DNA of 20,596 nucleotides from the NCBI GenBank assembly GCA_027034115.1, contig JALVJB010000190.1:1-20596 (forward strand), read 5' to 3'. The notes beneath the pieces were generated by a model that saw only the letters and a list, made by a program, of their open reading frames with translations, had not been told where the DNA came from and did not search any database. This document shows, piece by piece, positions 7,001 through 15,328 of this stretch (the first letter of the stretch is position 1; each line of letters begins with the position of its first letter). This DNA comes from Acidilobaceae archaeon (GTDB taxonomy: Archaea; Thermoproteota; Thermoprotei_A; Sulfolobales; Acidilobaceae). A program made the translations under genes and the position numbers.

Positions 7001-8617
7001 GTGACGAGGGTGCGGCGGGCAACGTCGAAGGGGAAGATAGGCTTCTGGGAGATCTACAGTATAGGAGTAGGCGGAATGATTGGCGGGGGAATCTTCGCTA
7101 CTCTAGGGCTTAGCTTAGAGCTAGCCCGGGGCGCCGCGCCACTGGCCTTCGCCTTCGCAGGCCTCATAGCCCTCCTAACTAGTTACAGCTATGCAAAGCT
7201 ATCAGCCAGGTATCCTAGCATGGGTGGCACGATAGAGTTCCTCGTCAGGGCCTACGGGGACAATATACTCACTGGAGGGCTCAACGTTATGCTCCTGGGA
7301 AGTTATATTGTAATGGTAGCCCTCTACGCCTATGCCTTCGGATCCTACGGTGCAAGCCTCGTGCCGAGCCACTACGCTGAGGCCTACGTCATCCTAGTAA
7401 TAATCGCTATCGGTAGCCTCACCTTCGTAAACCTGCTAGGCGCGGTGGTAAGTGGTAGAGTAGAGCTGGGCCTAGTATTATTCAAGCTCTCAGTCCTACT
7501 GTTCGTCGCGGCAATAGGCCTGAAGGAAATAGACTGGGCCCGGCTATCTCCAGCCAACTGGCCTCCAATAGTCAACGTTATAGCTGGCGGTATGATAATT
7601 TTCCTAGCCTACGAGGGCTTCGAGCTAATAGCGAACACTGCCGCCGACGCCGAGAACACAACCATCCTGAGGAAAGCCCTCTACGCCGCCGTCGTAACTG
7701 TGATCTCAGTCTACGTCCTAATAGCCACAGTCTCCGCTGGAGCACTCTCTCTAGAGGTCATTAAGAAGGCTAGGGACTACGCCCTCGCAGTCCTAGTTAA
7801 ACCCGTGCTGGGAGAGCCGGGCGCCCTACTAGTTATAGCCGCTGCTCTCGCATCCACTAGTAGCGCCATAAACGCGACGCTCTACGGTACTGCGAGGATG
7901 AGCTACCTCGTAGCGAAATACGGCCAGATACCGAGAATATTTGGCAGAAGAATCTGGAGAGGCGCCTACGAGGGCCTCCTGATAATTAGCCTTCTCAGCC
8001 TGCTACTAGCCCTCGGGGCAAGCCTCGAGGCAATAAGCGCGGCGGGAAGCGGAGGCTTCCTAATAATCTTCACAACCGTAAACCTGGCAGCATACAAGCT
8101 GAGAAGGGAGACAGGGGCGAACCCGGCTATAACCCTGACGGCCGCGGTAATGAGTTCCGTCGCCCTCGTAATCCTCCTGTGGAGAATGTACCAGCTCAAC
8201 CCCGACAGGCTAGCAGTACTCGCAGGCCTAATCATTGGAAGCCTCATAACAGAATACCTCTACAGGGCCCTAACCGGGAGGAGAATACAGGAGGTAGTAG
8301 ACCCCAGGCTTCGTGAGAGGGAGAGGCTTCTAGCGCGCTGGGAGGATCTAGCAAGGAGCATAGCATCCATCGTTAAGAGGATCCTCCGGGAGGCAGAGAT
8401 CTATATTATAGGAAGCCACGCGAGAAACCAGCCCCACATGGCCGGGGACCTGGACATACTCATAGTAACCGATAAGCCGTTAAGCCGGGAAGACAAGGAG
8501 AGGTTGGAGGAAATCGTTGAGAGAGAGCTAAACCTGCCCAAAGGCCATCCAGTCCACATCCACACAATAACCAGGGACAAGCTAGAGCAGATACGTGAGA
8601 AGAAGAGGATATCGTAG
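7001..8617 (+). CDS. APC-family amino-acid permease fused to a C-terminal nucleotidyltransferase domain
   Basis: A 538-residue fusion. Residues about 12-425 form an APC-superfamily transporter with roughly 12 hydrophobic segments. It has the helix-1 signature GVGGMIGGGIF (22-32), a helix-6 region GMIIFLAYEGFELIANTAAD (197-216) and SSAINATLYGTARM (287-300), typical of amino-acid/polyamine permeases. After a helical linker (about 428-466) comes a soluble domain with IYIIGSHARNQPHMAGDLDILIV (467-489). GS followed 12 residues later by DLD is the active-site pattern of minimal nucleotidyltransferases (G471-S472, D483, D485). The domain is short (about 75 residues) and would face the cytoplasm. The substrate is not predictable. 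The start is GTG at 7001, with an in-frame GTG at 7010 as alternative; no clear Shine-Dalgarno is present, so the message may be nearly leaderless. Confidence 0.88.
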   Translation: MTRVRRATSKGKIGFWEIYSIGVGGMIGGGIFATLGLSLELARGAAPLAFAFAGLIALLTSYSYAKLSARYPSMGGTIEFLVRAYGDNILTGGLNVMLLGSYIVMVALYAYAFGSYGASLVPSHYAEAYVILVIIAIGSLTFVNLLGAVVSGRVELGLVLFKLSVLLFVAAIGLKEIDWARLSPANWPPIVNVIAGGMIIFLAYEGFELIANTAADAENTTILRKALYAAVVTVISVYVLIATVSAGALSLEVIKKARDYALAVLVKPVLGEPGALLVIAAALASTSSAINATLYGTARMSYLVAKYGQIPRIFGRRIWRGAYEGLLIISLLSLLLALGASLEAISAAGSGGFLIIFTTVNLAAYKLRRETGANPAITLTAAVMSSVALVILLWRMYQLNPDRLAVLAGLIIGSLITEYLYRALTGRRIQEVVDPRLRERERLLARWEDLARSIASIVKRILREAEIYIIGSHARNQPHMAGDLDILIVTDKPLSREDKERLEEIVERELNLPKGHPVHIHTITRDKLEQIREKKRIS

Positions 8618-8668
8618 CGCGAAACATGGAAAGCCCCCGATCACAACTAGTAAGACGGGGAGAGCGGT

Positions 8669-9523
8669 ATGACAGGGCTTACATCGTACTCCTCGGTAGG
8701 CAAGAGGGTTAGGCTCTCACGTCTACTAGACCCGCGGGGGACCCTCATATTCGCCTTCGATCACTGGCTAGAGCATGGTCCAACGGACTTCACCGATGAC
8801 AGGCTAGATCCCAGGATAATACTCGAGGCTGTCGTCGAGGCGGGAGTCGACGGTGTTATGCTCACTCCTGGAGATGCACGCCTCTACTCCGACATCTGGG
8901 CTGGGAGAACCAGCCTAGTCGTGAAGATTACGGGGAAGACGAGCCTGAGGCCGAAAGAAGACCAGCTAGTCCAGAGTATTATTGGGGCCGTTGAGGATGC
9001 TGTCAGGCTCGGGGCTGACGCTGTCGCGGCAACCGTCTATTGGGGGAGCCCGTGGGAGGACCTCATGCTCGAGAGGTGGACAATTATCAGGGAGAAGGCC
9101 GAGGAGTACGGCATCCCGGCACTCCAACTAGCCTATCCCAGGGGTCCCACGATAAAGGATAGGCACGCCCTCAACATTGTACTCTACGGTGTAAGGTCTG
9201 CTGTAATGGTTGGGGCAGACCTAATTAAAACCTACTACACCGGCGACAAGGAATCCTTCTCAAAGGTTGTCACCGCGGCCTCCGGCGTGCCAGTAATGAT
9301 GAGCGGGGGACCCGCCCGGAACAACCCCCTAGACTTCCTACGAGACCTACAAGCAGTAAGGGAAGCCGGAGCGGTGGGAGCAGTGGTTGGCAGGAACATC
9401 TTCCAGGCCAAGGATATCAGGGCGATGGCCGAGGCCTGCAAACTAGTCCTAACGGGAGAGGCGACGCCGGAGGAGGCAGTTGAAGGTGAGGGGTTAGAAT
9501 GGGTGGGGAGGAGAAGAAGATAG
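8669..9523 (+). CDS. fba: Archaeal class I fructose-bisphosphate aldolase family (FbaB/DeoC-like)
   Basis: A 284-residue TIM-barrel aldolase. Conserved elements: AFDHWLEHGP (29-38) with the substrate-binding Asp-His; GVMLTPG (62-68); AYPRG (155-159) with the catalytic Tyr; ADLIKTYYTGD (183-193), where K187 is the predicted Schiff-base lysine; and phosphate-binding MSGGP (211-215) and GRNIF (241-245). The family cleaves or forms fructose 1,6-bisphosphate; a close branch makes 2-amino-3,7-dideoxy-heptulosonate for aromatic amino acids, which cannot be excluded by motifs. The partner gene favours glycolysis: its 3' end overlaps a PfkB kinase gene by 25 nt, similar to aldolase-phosphofructokinase gene pairs known in other crenarchaea. 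The ATG at 8669 follows GGGGAG. The 51-nt gap after the permease holds no clear TATA element, so co-transcription with it is possible. Confidence 0.83.
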   Translation: MTGLTSYSSVGKRVRLSRLLDPRGTLIFAFDHWLEHGPTDFTDDRLDPRIILEAVVEAGVDGVMLTPGDARLYSDIWAGRTSLVVKITGKTSLRPKEDQLVQSIIGAVEDAVRLGADAVAATVYWGSPWEDLMLERWTIIREKAEEYGIPALQLAYPRGPTIKDRHALNIVLYGVRSAVMVGADLIKTYYTGDKESFSKVVTAASGVPVMMSGGPARNNPLDFLRDLQAVREAGAVGAVVGRNIFQAKDIRAMAEACKLVLTGEATPEEAVEGEGLEWVGRRRR

Positions 9524-10389
9524 ACGTCCTAGCAGTAGGCCACGCCCTAGTAGACATAAGAATGATAGTAGACAGGTTCCCCGGCCCCGACGAGGAGGCG
9601 GAGATACTCGAGGAGTCCAGAGGCTCCGGCGGTTCCGCGGTCAACGTCTCAATAGACGTCTCCCTACTCGGCGGGAGGAGCGGGATAATAGCTAAGATAG
9701 GATTCGACCAGTTCGGCAGAATAATCTACGAGGAGCTATGGCAGAACAAGGTAGACGTGAGGGGCCTAAGGATAAGCCCCCAGCACCGGACAGGCTTCAG
9801 CATCGTAACAATAGACAAGGCGGGGAACATAGCCCTCTACAGCTACAAGGGAGCAGCCGAAACCCTTACCCCCGGAGAAGTAAACCCAGACCCCATAAGA
9901 GAGGCGAGAGTAATCCACATCGCCAGCCTAAGACTAGACACCAGCCTGAGGGTAGCAGAGATAGCCAAGGAAGCAGGAGGAGTAGTATCCTGGGACCCCG
10001 GGAGGAGGCTAGCAAGCCTAGGCCTGGAACGCGTGAAGCCACTGCTCGGAAAAACCGACATAGTACTACTCAACAAGAACGAGGCAAGGCTTCTAACCGG
10101 AAGAGAACCACGGGAAGCCGCGGAGATCATAGCGGAGCAGGGCCCCCGCTACGTAATAGTAAAGCTTGGAGCAGAAGGCGCACTACTCTATAACAAGCTA
10201 AAACGGGAAATAACACACATTCCCCCTTACAAGCCCGAGAAAATAGTAGACACTACTGGAGCAGGCGACGCCTATGCCGCGGCGACACTCCTCAAAATAG
10301 CCAGAGGAGAACCTGTGGAGGAAGCGGCGAGGTATGGAGCAGTGGTAGCTGCTAGGAAGATCGCTAGGCTGGGTGCTCACGCCCTCTAG
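9499..10389 (+). CDS. PfkB-family sugar kinase, possible ATP-dependent 6-phosphofructokinase
   Basis: A 296-residue ribokinase-like kinase. N-terminal substrate signature: VGHALVDI (13-20) and RGSGGSAVNVS (41-51). The NxxE motif, NKNEARLL, is at 192-199 for Mg-phosphate. The C-terminal signature DTTGAGDAYAAATL runs 251-264, with D257 the catalytic base and GAGD the anion hole. Length is normal. PfkB members phosphorylate fructose 6-phosphate, ribose, nucleosides or 2-keto-3-deoxygluconate, and motifs do not separate these. Translational overlap (25 nt, different frame) with the aldolase gene favours fructose 6-phosphate and a glycolytic operon, as in other crenarchaea that lack the ADP-dependent enzymes. 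The ATG at 9499 sits inside the end of the aldolase gene. It converges on the FAH gene, with 32 nt between stops. Confidence 0.85.
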   Translation: MGGEEKKIDVLAVGHALVDIRMIVDRFPGPDEEAEILEESRGSGGSAVNVSIDVSLLGGRSGIIAKIGFDQFGRIIYEELWQNKVDVRGLRISPQHRTGFSIVTIDKAGNIALYSYKGAAETLTPGEVNPDPIREARVIHIASLRLDTSLRVAEIAKEAGGVVSWDPGRRLASLGLERVKPLLGKTDIVLLNKNEARLLTGREPREAAEIIAEQGPRYVIVKLGAEGALLYNKLKREITHIPPYKPEKIVDTTGAGDAYAAATLLKIARGEPVEEAARYGAVVAARKIARLGAHAL

Positions 10390-10421
10390 CACCACTGGGT
10401 GCGCCCCAGCGCCTCCATCAT

Positions 10422-11261
10422 CTAACCATAGTCCTCTATCACAGGGTTCCCGACGCAGCCTATCCCTGATATGCACACGGTTACAGTATCGCCGGGGCTA
10501 GGCCTCCTGGGAGTCCGGCCTCCCTCTCCTACGCCTGCTGGCGTCCCTGTCGATACTATGTCGCCCGGATACAACCGAGTCGAAGTGCTCGCCCATGCCA
10601 CGATACGCTCAACTGAGAATATCATTTCAGAGCTAGACCCTCTCCTAACCAGCGTGCCACCCACCCAAGCTTCAAGTCGGAGATCATTTTCACTCACCAG
10701 GGTTCTCGGGACTATTACGGGGCCTATGGGTGCATAAGCGTCGTGGGACTTGCTCCTCCACCACTGGCTCACGCCTAATCCGAACTCCTCGTGCCTGCTC
10801 GTGAAGTCATTGAAAACCATATAGCCCCAGACAGCCTCTCTAGCCTCCTCCTCGCTCAGGGACCTCGAAGGTCTACCAATTACGGCTGCAAGCTCGGCTT
10901 CAACGTCCGGCTCGAGCCTATTGGAATGGAGGATGATAGGATCGCCCGGGCCTATAACGCTTGAGGGAGATTTAGCGAAGAGCTCGGGGACCTGGGGCGC
11001 GGGCAACCCCGTCTCTTCAAGATGCCTCCTATAATTTAGCCCGGTGCATATGATATTCCTCGGCATTGCGAGAGGGGCTAAGAGCCTTACCGGGCCTAGC
11101 GGATAACCCCTGTCGTGTCTAGTAACCTTGCTCGTAAAGGCTTCAAATCTCTCTGGCTCGACTTCTAGCATTAGCTCTATGGTGGACCTATACCCGTACG
11201 GTGACAACCCGTAGATCCTGCCGTTGTAAACGATTACCGGCTCTGCTTCCCCGCCCGGCAA
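10422..11261 (-). CDS. Fumarylacetoacetate hydrolase (FAH)-family protein
   Basis: A 279-residue FAH-fold enzyme. Metal-binding residues are visible in EPDVEAELAAVIG (E121, E123) and FNDFTSR (D152). Other family marks are CTGLNYRRHLEE (72-83), WWRSKSHDAYAPIGP (167-181, with the conserved Lys at 171) and PGDIVSTGTPAGVG. Members act on 2-oxo-acids in aromatic or sugar-acid breakdown (isomerase, hydratase, decarboxylase, acylpyruvase). No pathway genes lie beside it, so the substrate is unknown. The start is uncertain. TTG at 11259-11261 is the first usual start codon in frame, but the frame stays open upstream to a stop at 11409-11411 without any ATG/GTG/TTG, and the upstream codons read plausibly as protein. 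It is divergent from the propeller-protein gene. Confidence 0.83.
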   Translation of the reverse strand: MPGGEAEPVIVYNGRIYGLSPYGYRSTIELMLEVEPERFEAFTSKVTRHDRGYPLGPVRLLAPLAMPRNIICTGLNYRRHLEETGLPAPQVPELFAKSPSSVIGPGDPIILHSNRLEPDVEAELAAVIGRPSRSLSEEEAREAVWGYMVFNDFTSRHEEFGLGVSQWWRSKSHDAYAPIGPVIVPRTLVSENDLRLEAWVGGTLVRRGSSSEMIFSVERIVAWASTSTRLYPGDIVSTGTPAGVGEGGRTPRRPSPGDTVTVCISGIGCVGNPVIEDYG

Positions 11262-11518
11262 GACTGCTCTGCCCAGGCCCGCTCTCGCCTGGACCTGGTA
11301 CCATTCTCCCGGCAGTAGAAGCCACCCTAGGTTATGCTCGTGGTGTGAACCACTATTAAGCTGGCTTGCGATTTTACAATTAATTCTAGGATAATTGGGT
11401 GGTGTTATCTAATCTTTATAATAATTTTAATTTATTAATCATAACATTCTTATATATACTTGAATCCCCTTGTTCTTTTAAACCTAGCGTGTGAGTATGT
11501 GGACCTGGGACAGAGTAG
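11262..11518. promoter_or_regulatory. Divergent intergenic region, FAH gene / sensor-like gene
   Basis: A 257-bp spacer, GC-rich near the FAH gene and very AT-rich at 11395-11465. Plus-strand TATA candidates are CTTATATATACTT (11449-11461) and CTTTTAAACC (11475-11484). The latter lies about 35-40 nt before the TTG start at 11519 and fits a short-leader transcript. Minus-strand A/T elements at about 11375-11400 could drive the FAH gene. No RNA gene or clear palindrome was recognised. Confidence 0.45.
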
Positions 11519-14257
11519 TTGTCGAAGATAAAAGTCAATATATTATTAATATTATTGATATTAATTTCGGTTCAGCCAACGGTTTCCACCGCTGAAGAGA
11601 GCGGCGTTAACTCCCCCGTGGTTTGGAGCATAAGTATACCTTCAATAGCGGATTTAGCATGGTCTCCGGATAGTAGCCTGCTGGCAGTAGCCTCAGGGCA
11701 GAGGGTATACGTGTTTGATTCAAACGGAGATTTACTATGGAGCAAGCCGTCCACTGAAGGTATTTTCGCAGTAGCATGGAGCCTCGACTCAAAGTTTCTG
11801 GCAATAGGCATTGGGAGAGGCAGTACTGGGGGAGTAGTAGTCTACTCGAAAGAGGGCGACATGATTTGGTCCAGGAGCACTGATTTCGCGGTCTTTAGCC
11901 TCTCATGGACGGTTGACGGGAAATTATCGGCCGGCGGGTTCGGAGGGCATATTATCACTTATGACAGGTATGGACATACCCTCTGGAGCCTCAGCGGTCT
12001 TCCCGGCGACGTGACCAGTATCGACTGGGATCCCGCGGGGACTAGGCTGGTAGCGGTTACATTCCAGGGTAGCGTAGTCTTCGTTAACAAGTATGGCTCG
12101 AAGATCCTCCAAAACTATCTTGGAGAGACCCTGTACTCGGCTAGGTGGAGTCATAAAGGAAATGTCGTGGTTCTCGGAGGAGCCGGGAAGCTCTACTTCT
12201 ACTCTAGTGACGGATCCAAAAGGTGGAGCGTGAGCGTAGACCCGACAACTAAGATCATGGGGCTAGACTGGTCGCCAGGCGACAGAATGATCGCCGTAGC
12301 AGCAACTACTGGGAGAGGGACCGGCTACCTAGCCGTATACGATAGAGAGGGGCAAGAGCTGTGGATCTACGGGACCGGTGAGGCGTCCAGCATAGACTGG
12401 AGTGATAACGGGTTTGAGATAGCAGTATCAGCTAACTCGTCTTCAACACTGCTGGTCTACGGTCTTTCAAAGCTGATTATCGCCGGGCCGCCGGGTAGTA
12501 GCGGGGAGCTAAAATGGGAGGACCACAGACTCGTGTATACAATATCTAATAATGGCACCGCCGCGATATACCTGTTTCCCGGAAACTACACGGTATACCA
12601 AGAGGTTAAGCCCTACCAAGTTAAGATAGGCGACCTGTCAAACATGATTTGGAAGAAGACCATTAAAGCAAGCGCGCTGGCCACGATTCGCCTAGCAACG
12701 CCCGATGAAAACTCGATTCCAAAGATCACTGTTACCGGGAAACCTGGGACTCAGGTCAAGTTCACGTGGCCCTCTGGATCATGGACCACGACCATACCTC
12801 CGGGCGGGTCCATAACTGTAACAGCCGCCCCCGGAACATACACCGTGTATTATAGCGTGCAAGCCCCGAGAAACTATGTAGGAGTCCAAACAGTAATACG
12901 AGTAGCTAAAACTATAAGCGTGGGGTTCTGGGACAAGGTAAAAATAAACGCCTCAGACCCGAGTCCAGTCCTAGGAAAACTCAAGATTGAGGCCCATTCA
13001 CCCGTAACACTCACGCTAGAGTCCGGCAACGGCCTGTCAAAGTCATTTAACCTAAGCGAAGGAACTAGGATTACCATATACACAGACCCCGGAATAATAC
13101 ACCTGTCATACAGGATCGAGATAAATGGAACCTATATCGGCCCTAGCAGTGTAATCGAGCGCAGCATGGAATTGAATCTTAACGCCGCAAGTGGACACAC
13201 CATAATAATTCCGAGTCTAAACTCGATAATCGGATACATCGATGTAAAGTCTCCCTGCTACGCGGAGGGATTCGTTGCTTGGAACCTGTCGGGTAAGACC
13301 TACTCTGTGAACCTGAGCATTCACAGCCCTGGAACAAGACTATACGCGGCTCCCGGCACTTACCGCTTCTACTTCAAAATAGTTCCCAAAGATGGATTAA
13401 TAATAAAAACATATATTATTAGTAGAACTGTGAGCGTGAGCAACGGTTCTCTAATCAAGCTAGTCCTCCCTGGCAGAGACGCCTACGGGGTCCTCGAGAT
13501 AATAGGATATCCCGGAATCAGGATCCTAATCAACGGAACCCCGATCCACTGGGAGAACCTGGGATCCAATAATAGCTTGAAGATATACCTACTCCCGGGA
13601 AGTTATATCGTCGGGATCCGCCCCGCCGTACAGGGGGAGGTGATAGGCCCCAGCAGCCATCTATGGATCAACAGGAGCGTGACTATAAAACCCGGCGAGG
13701 CACTGCAACTCGAAGCCCCGACCATGAAGAGTATCCCCGAGCTCCTACTAAGAGCCCCTCCAGGTTCAACTATAACCATCTCGTGGGGCACCGGCTCGAA
13801 GGAGTACACGGTTCCAGCCGCTGGCATTATCAAGGCGAAGCTAGCGCCTGGCAACTACAAGGTAGTAGTAAGCTACTACTCCACGTGGAGAGGAGGATCC
13901 CGGGCGTACCAGGTAAACCTGGGCCTAGGCGATGTGAAGGAGCTAGCCGTGAAACCAGGCGACTTCCCATACACGAAAACCTTCTACCTAGCCCTTTCAG
14001 CCGTCATTGCTATGATACTAGCGGCTTCGCTGGCCTTCTACAATGCCTACATCAGGCCCAACCCCGCCCTAATCGATATAGACGGTGTTCTCTACGCAAC
14101 CGGAGGCGGCGAAATAATACTAAAAATACGGAATAAAGGGATAAAACCGTGGAGGGGCAAGTTAAAGGTAATCCTTGAAGACAAAGTTTTACGCGACTCG
14201 GAGATCGATCTAGCCGGGAAGGAGGCTAAGACCATTAGAATACGAGTGGGAGAGTAG
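11519..14257 (+). CDS. Secreted, C-terminally membrane-anchored seven-bladed propeller protein with six PGxY beta repeats
   Basis: A 912-residue protein. Residues 1-25 are a signal peptide (SKIKVN, then an Ile/Leu-rich core). Residues about 42-317 hold seven WD40/YVTN-like blades, each opening with an x-x-W-x-(P)-D/G motif and closing with a VYxxxG-xxxW strand; the Trp residues fall at 48, 87, 130, 170, 210, 251 and 294. Residues about 335-810 hold six beta repeats, each marked by a PGxY-type turn (PGNY, PGTY, PGII, PGTY, PGSY, PGNY at about 354, 438, 524, 612, 693 and 777; period 81-88 residues), PEGA-like in appearance. A single transmembrane helix (822-844) is followed by Arg and a 65-residue beta tail predicted to be cytoplasmic. 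The start is TTG at 11519, immediately after an in-frame TAG. Neighbouring phosphatase, kinase and FHA genes suggest it is the extracellular sensor (inference); it could also be an envelope protein. Confidence 0.8.
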   Translation: MSKIKVNILLILLILISVQPTVSTAEESGVNSPVVWSISIPSIADLAWSPDSSLLAVASGQRVYVFDSNGDLLWSKPSTEGIFAVAWSLDSKFLAIGIGRGSTGGVVVYSKEGDMIWSRSTDFAVFSLSWTVDGKLSAGGFGGHIITYDRYGHTLWSLSGLPGDVTSIDWDPAGTRLVAVTFQGSVVFVNKYGSKILQNYLGETLYSARWSHKGNVVVLGGAGKLYFYSSDGSKRWSVSVDPTTKIMGLDWSPGDRMIAVAATTGRGTGYLAVYDREGQELWIYGTGEASSIDWSDNGFEIAVSANSSSTLLVYGLSKLIIAGPPGSSGELKWEDHRLVYTISNNGTAAIYLFPGNYTVYQEVKPYQVKIGDLSNMIWKKTIKASALATIRLATPDENSIPKITVTGKPGTQVKFTWPSGSWTTTIPPGGSITVTAAPGTYTVYYSVQAPRNYVGVQTVIRVAKTISVGFWDKVKINASDPSPVLGKLKIEAHSPVTLTLESGNGLSKSFNLSEGTRITIYTDPGIIHLSYRIEINGTYIGPSSVIERSMELNLNAASGHTIIIPSLNSIIGYIDVKSPCYAEGFVAWNLSGKTYSVNLSIHSPGTRLYAAPGTYRFYFKIVPKDGLIIKTYIISRTVSVSNGSLIKLVLPGRDAYGVLEIIGYPGIRILINGTPIHWENLGSNNSLKIYLLPGSYIVGIRPAVQGEVIGPSSHLWINRSVTIKPGEALQLEAPTMKSIPELLLRAPPGSTITISWGTGSKEYTVPAAGIIKAKLAPGNYKVVVSYYSTWRGGSRAYQVNLGLGDVKELAVKPGDFPYTKTFYLALSAVIAMILAASLAFYNAYIRPNPALIDIDGVLYATGGGEIILKIRNKGIKPWRGKLKVILEDKVLRDSEIDLAGKEAKTIRIRVGE

Positions 14258-14284
14258 TCTTAGAGGCTAAGCCCCAATCCCTTA

Positions 14285-15241
14285 CTAGTAAGCTACGGCT
14301 GTTTCCATAACTTTCTTGAGGACATAGACGCATCCCAAATTAACCTTCTTATCCACTTCTATCATGTTAACATCACGGCAATATAGGAAGCCGGCTCTAG
14401 TGTTGCCGTAAGGCTTGCCCACTCTTGAGAATAGAGTCAGGACCCTTCCATTGTGGTCTACTTTGAAGCCGAGGGGGGCTGTCTCGTGCCCACGGATTAT
14501 TATCCTGGCCTTCGTGATGCTTATGGCTTTGAGGGTTAGCCTCGGGCCCCATAGAATACCCGCTCCCCTCGGGTTGGGAAGGTAGTCGGGCGTCTTATCA
14601 GTCGGGTCGCTCCATAGTATGTCCTCGAGTATATCCATCGGAGGCTTCAGGGTGTTCCCGCCTAGGTACTCGTACTTGTCATTACTCTTAGCCCTCCTCG
14701 GTATGCCTCCGTGCACGATGAGGGCTTTGCCTTCTATGATTAGGGCGTGGGGCAGGCTGTTGAATAATTTAAAGGATAGATCATAGAGTTCTCCCGCCAT
14801 TTGCGGGTTCTCTCCTATCTGTTCTAGGTAGCTGGCCAGTGCCTGCGGGTAATCGTGTGGAACAGGCTCTAGGCCCTCGGGCGGTTCGTGGTTGCCTCTC
14901 AAGAGTATTATAGTATCATTATCAATGAATAATTTTAGTAGTGTGTATAGAGTGTATACCTGCCCAGCCGGGGGCCCTCTATCGACATAGTCGCCCACGA
15001 AGATCCTGAGGGACCCCATAGTGTAGCCGAGTATGCTCCTCAGGGTGTTAGCATCGCCGTGTATATCGCCTATCACGGATACCGGGGTCCCTTCAATCTC
15101 GGAGGGGTGAATGCTTAGCACTCTTCCATGAACGTCAACCCTTATTTTCCCAACGTGCATGTAGCCTTTCCTAGCGGCGTCATCGAGCTTCCTCTTCGCC
15201 TCTATAAGCACTCTCTTGAATTCTTCTGGTGTTATATTCAA
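14285..15241 (-). CDS. PPP-family Ser/Thr protein phosphatase
   Basis: A 318-residue metallophosphatase with every PPP signature in order: GDIHGD (58-63), GDYVDRG (83-89), RGNHE (115-119), HGG (177-179), LWSDP (209-213) and RGHE (250-253). These supply the two-metal site and the phosphate-binding Arg/His residues of PP1/PP2A-type enzymes. It is slightly longer than typical archaeal PP1-like enzymes because of a 50-residue N-terminal helix-strand region. No signal peptide is present, so it is cytoplasmic. TTG at 15239-15241 is the start, with ribosome site GGTGGGGGA about 5 nt upstream. It is divergent from the protein kinase gene across an 87-bp shared promoter region and converges on the propeller gene (27 nt between stops). 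The obvious expectation is that it reverses phosphorylation by the adjacent kinase. Confidence 0.93.
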   Translation of the reverse strand: MNITPEEFKRVLIEAKRKLDDAARKGYMHVGKIRVDVHGRVLSIHPSEIEGTPVSVIGDIHGDANTLRSILGYTMGSLRIFVGDYVDRGPPAGQVYTLYTLLKLFIDNDTIILLRGNHEPPEGLEPVPHDYPQALASYLEQIGENPQMAGELYDLSFKLFNSLPHALIIEGKALIVHGGIPRRAKSNDKYEYLGGNTLKPPMDILEDILWSDPTDKTPDYLPNPRGAGILWGPRLTLKAISITKARIIIRGHETAPLGFKVDHNGRVLTLFSRVGKPYGNTRAGFLYCRDVNMIEVDKKVNLGCVYVLKKVMETAVAY

Positions 15242-15328
15242 GTAGGTCCCCCACCATTATTCCTAAGCAGTCGAGACCTATAAAAGAAGGCTAATACTGT
15301 GGTATCCCAGTGGCGGGGGTGAGTGCAA
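15242..15328. promoter_or_regulatory. Bidirectional promoter, phosphatase / kinase, with kinase Shine-Dalgarno
   Basis: This 87-bp spacer holds one clear TATA-like element, CCTATAAAAG at 15277-15286. On the plus strand it lies about 45 nt before the GTG at 15329. Read on the minus strand (CTTTTATAGG) it lies about 37 nt before the phosphatase TTG, so one TATA box may serve both genes. Strong ribosome sites flank it: GGTGGGGGA before the phosphatase (minus) and GGGGGTGA at 15315-15322, 6 nt before the GTG at 15329. Confidence 0.55.

Noticed and set aside
9738..10193. 151-codon plus-strand frame inside the PfkB gene
   Set aside because: Arg/Pro/Gln/His-rich translation typical of an out-of-frame reading; the PfkB frame has all family motifs.
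13663..14136. 157-codon plus-strand frame inside the propeller-protein gene
   Set aside because: Low-complexity Arg/His/Ser translation, out of frame with the repeat-bearing, membrane-anchored product.
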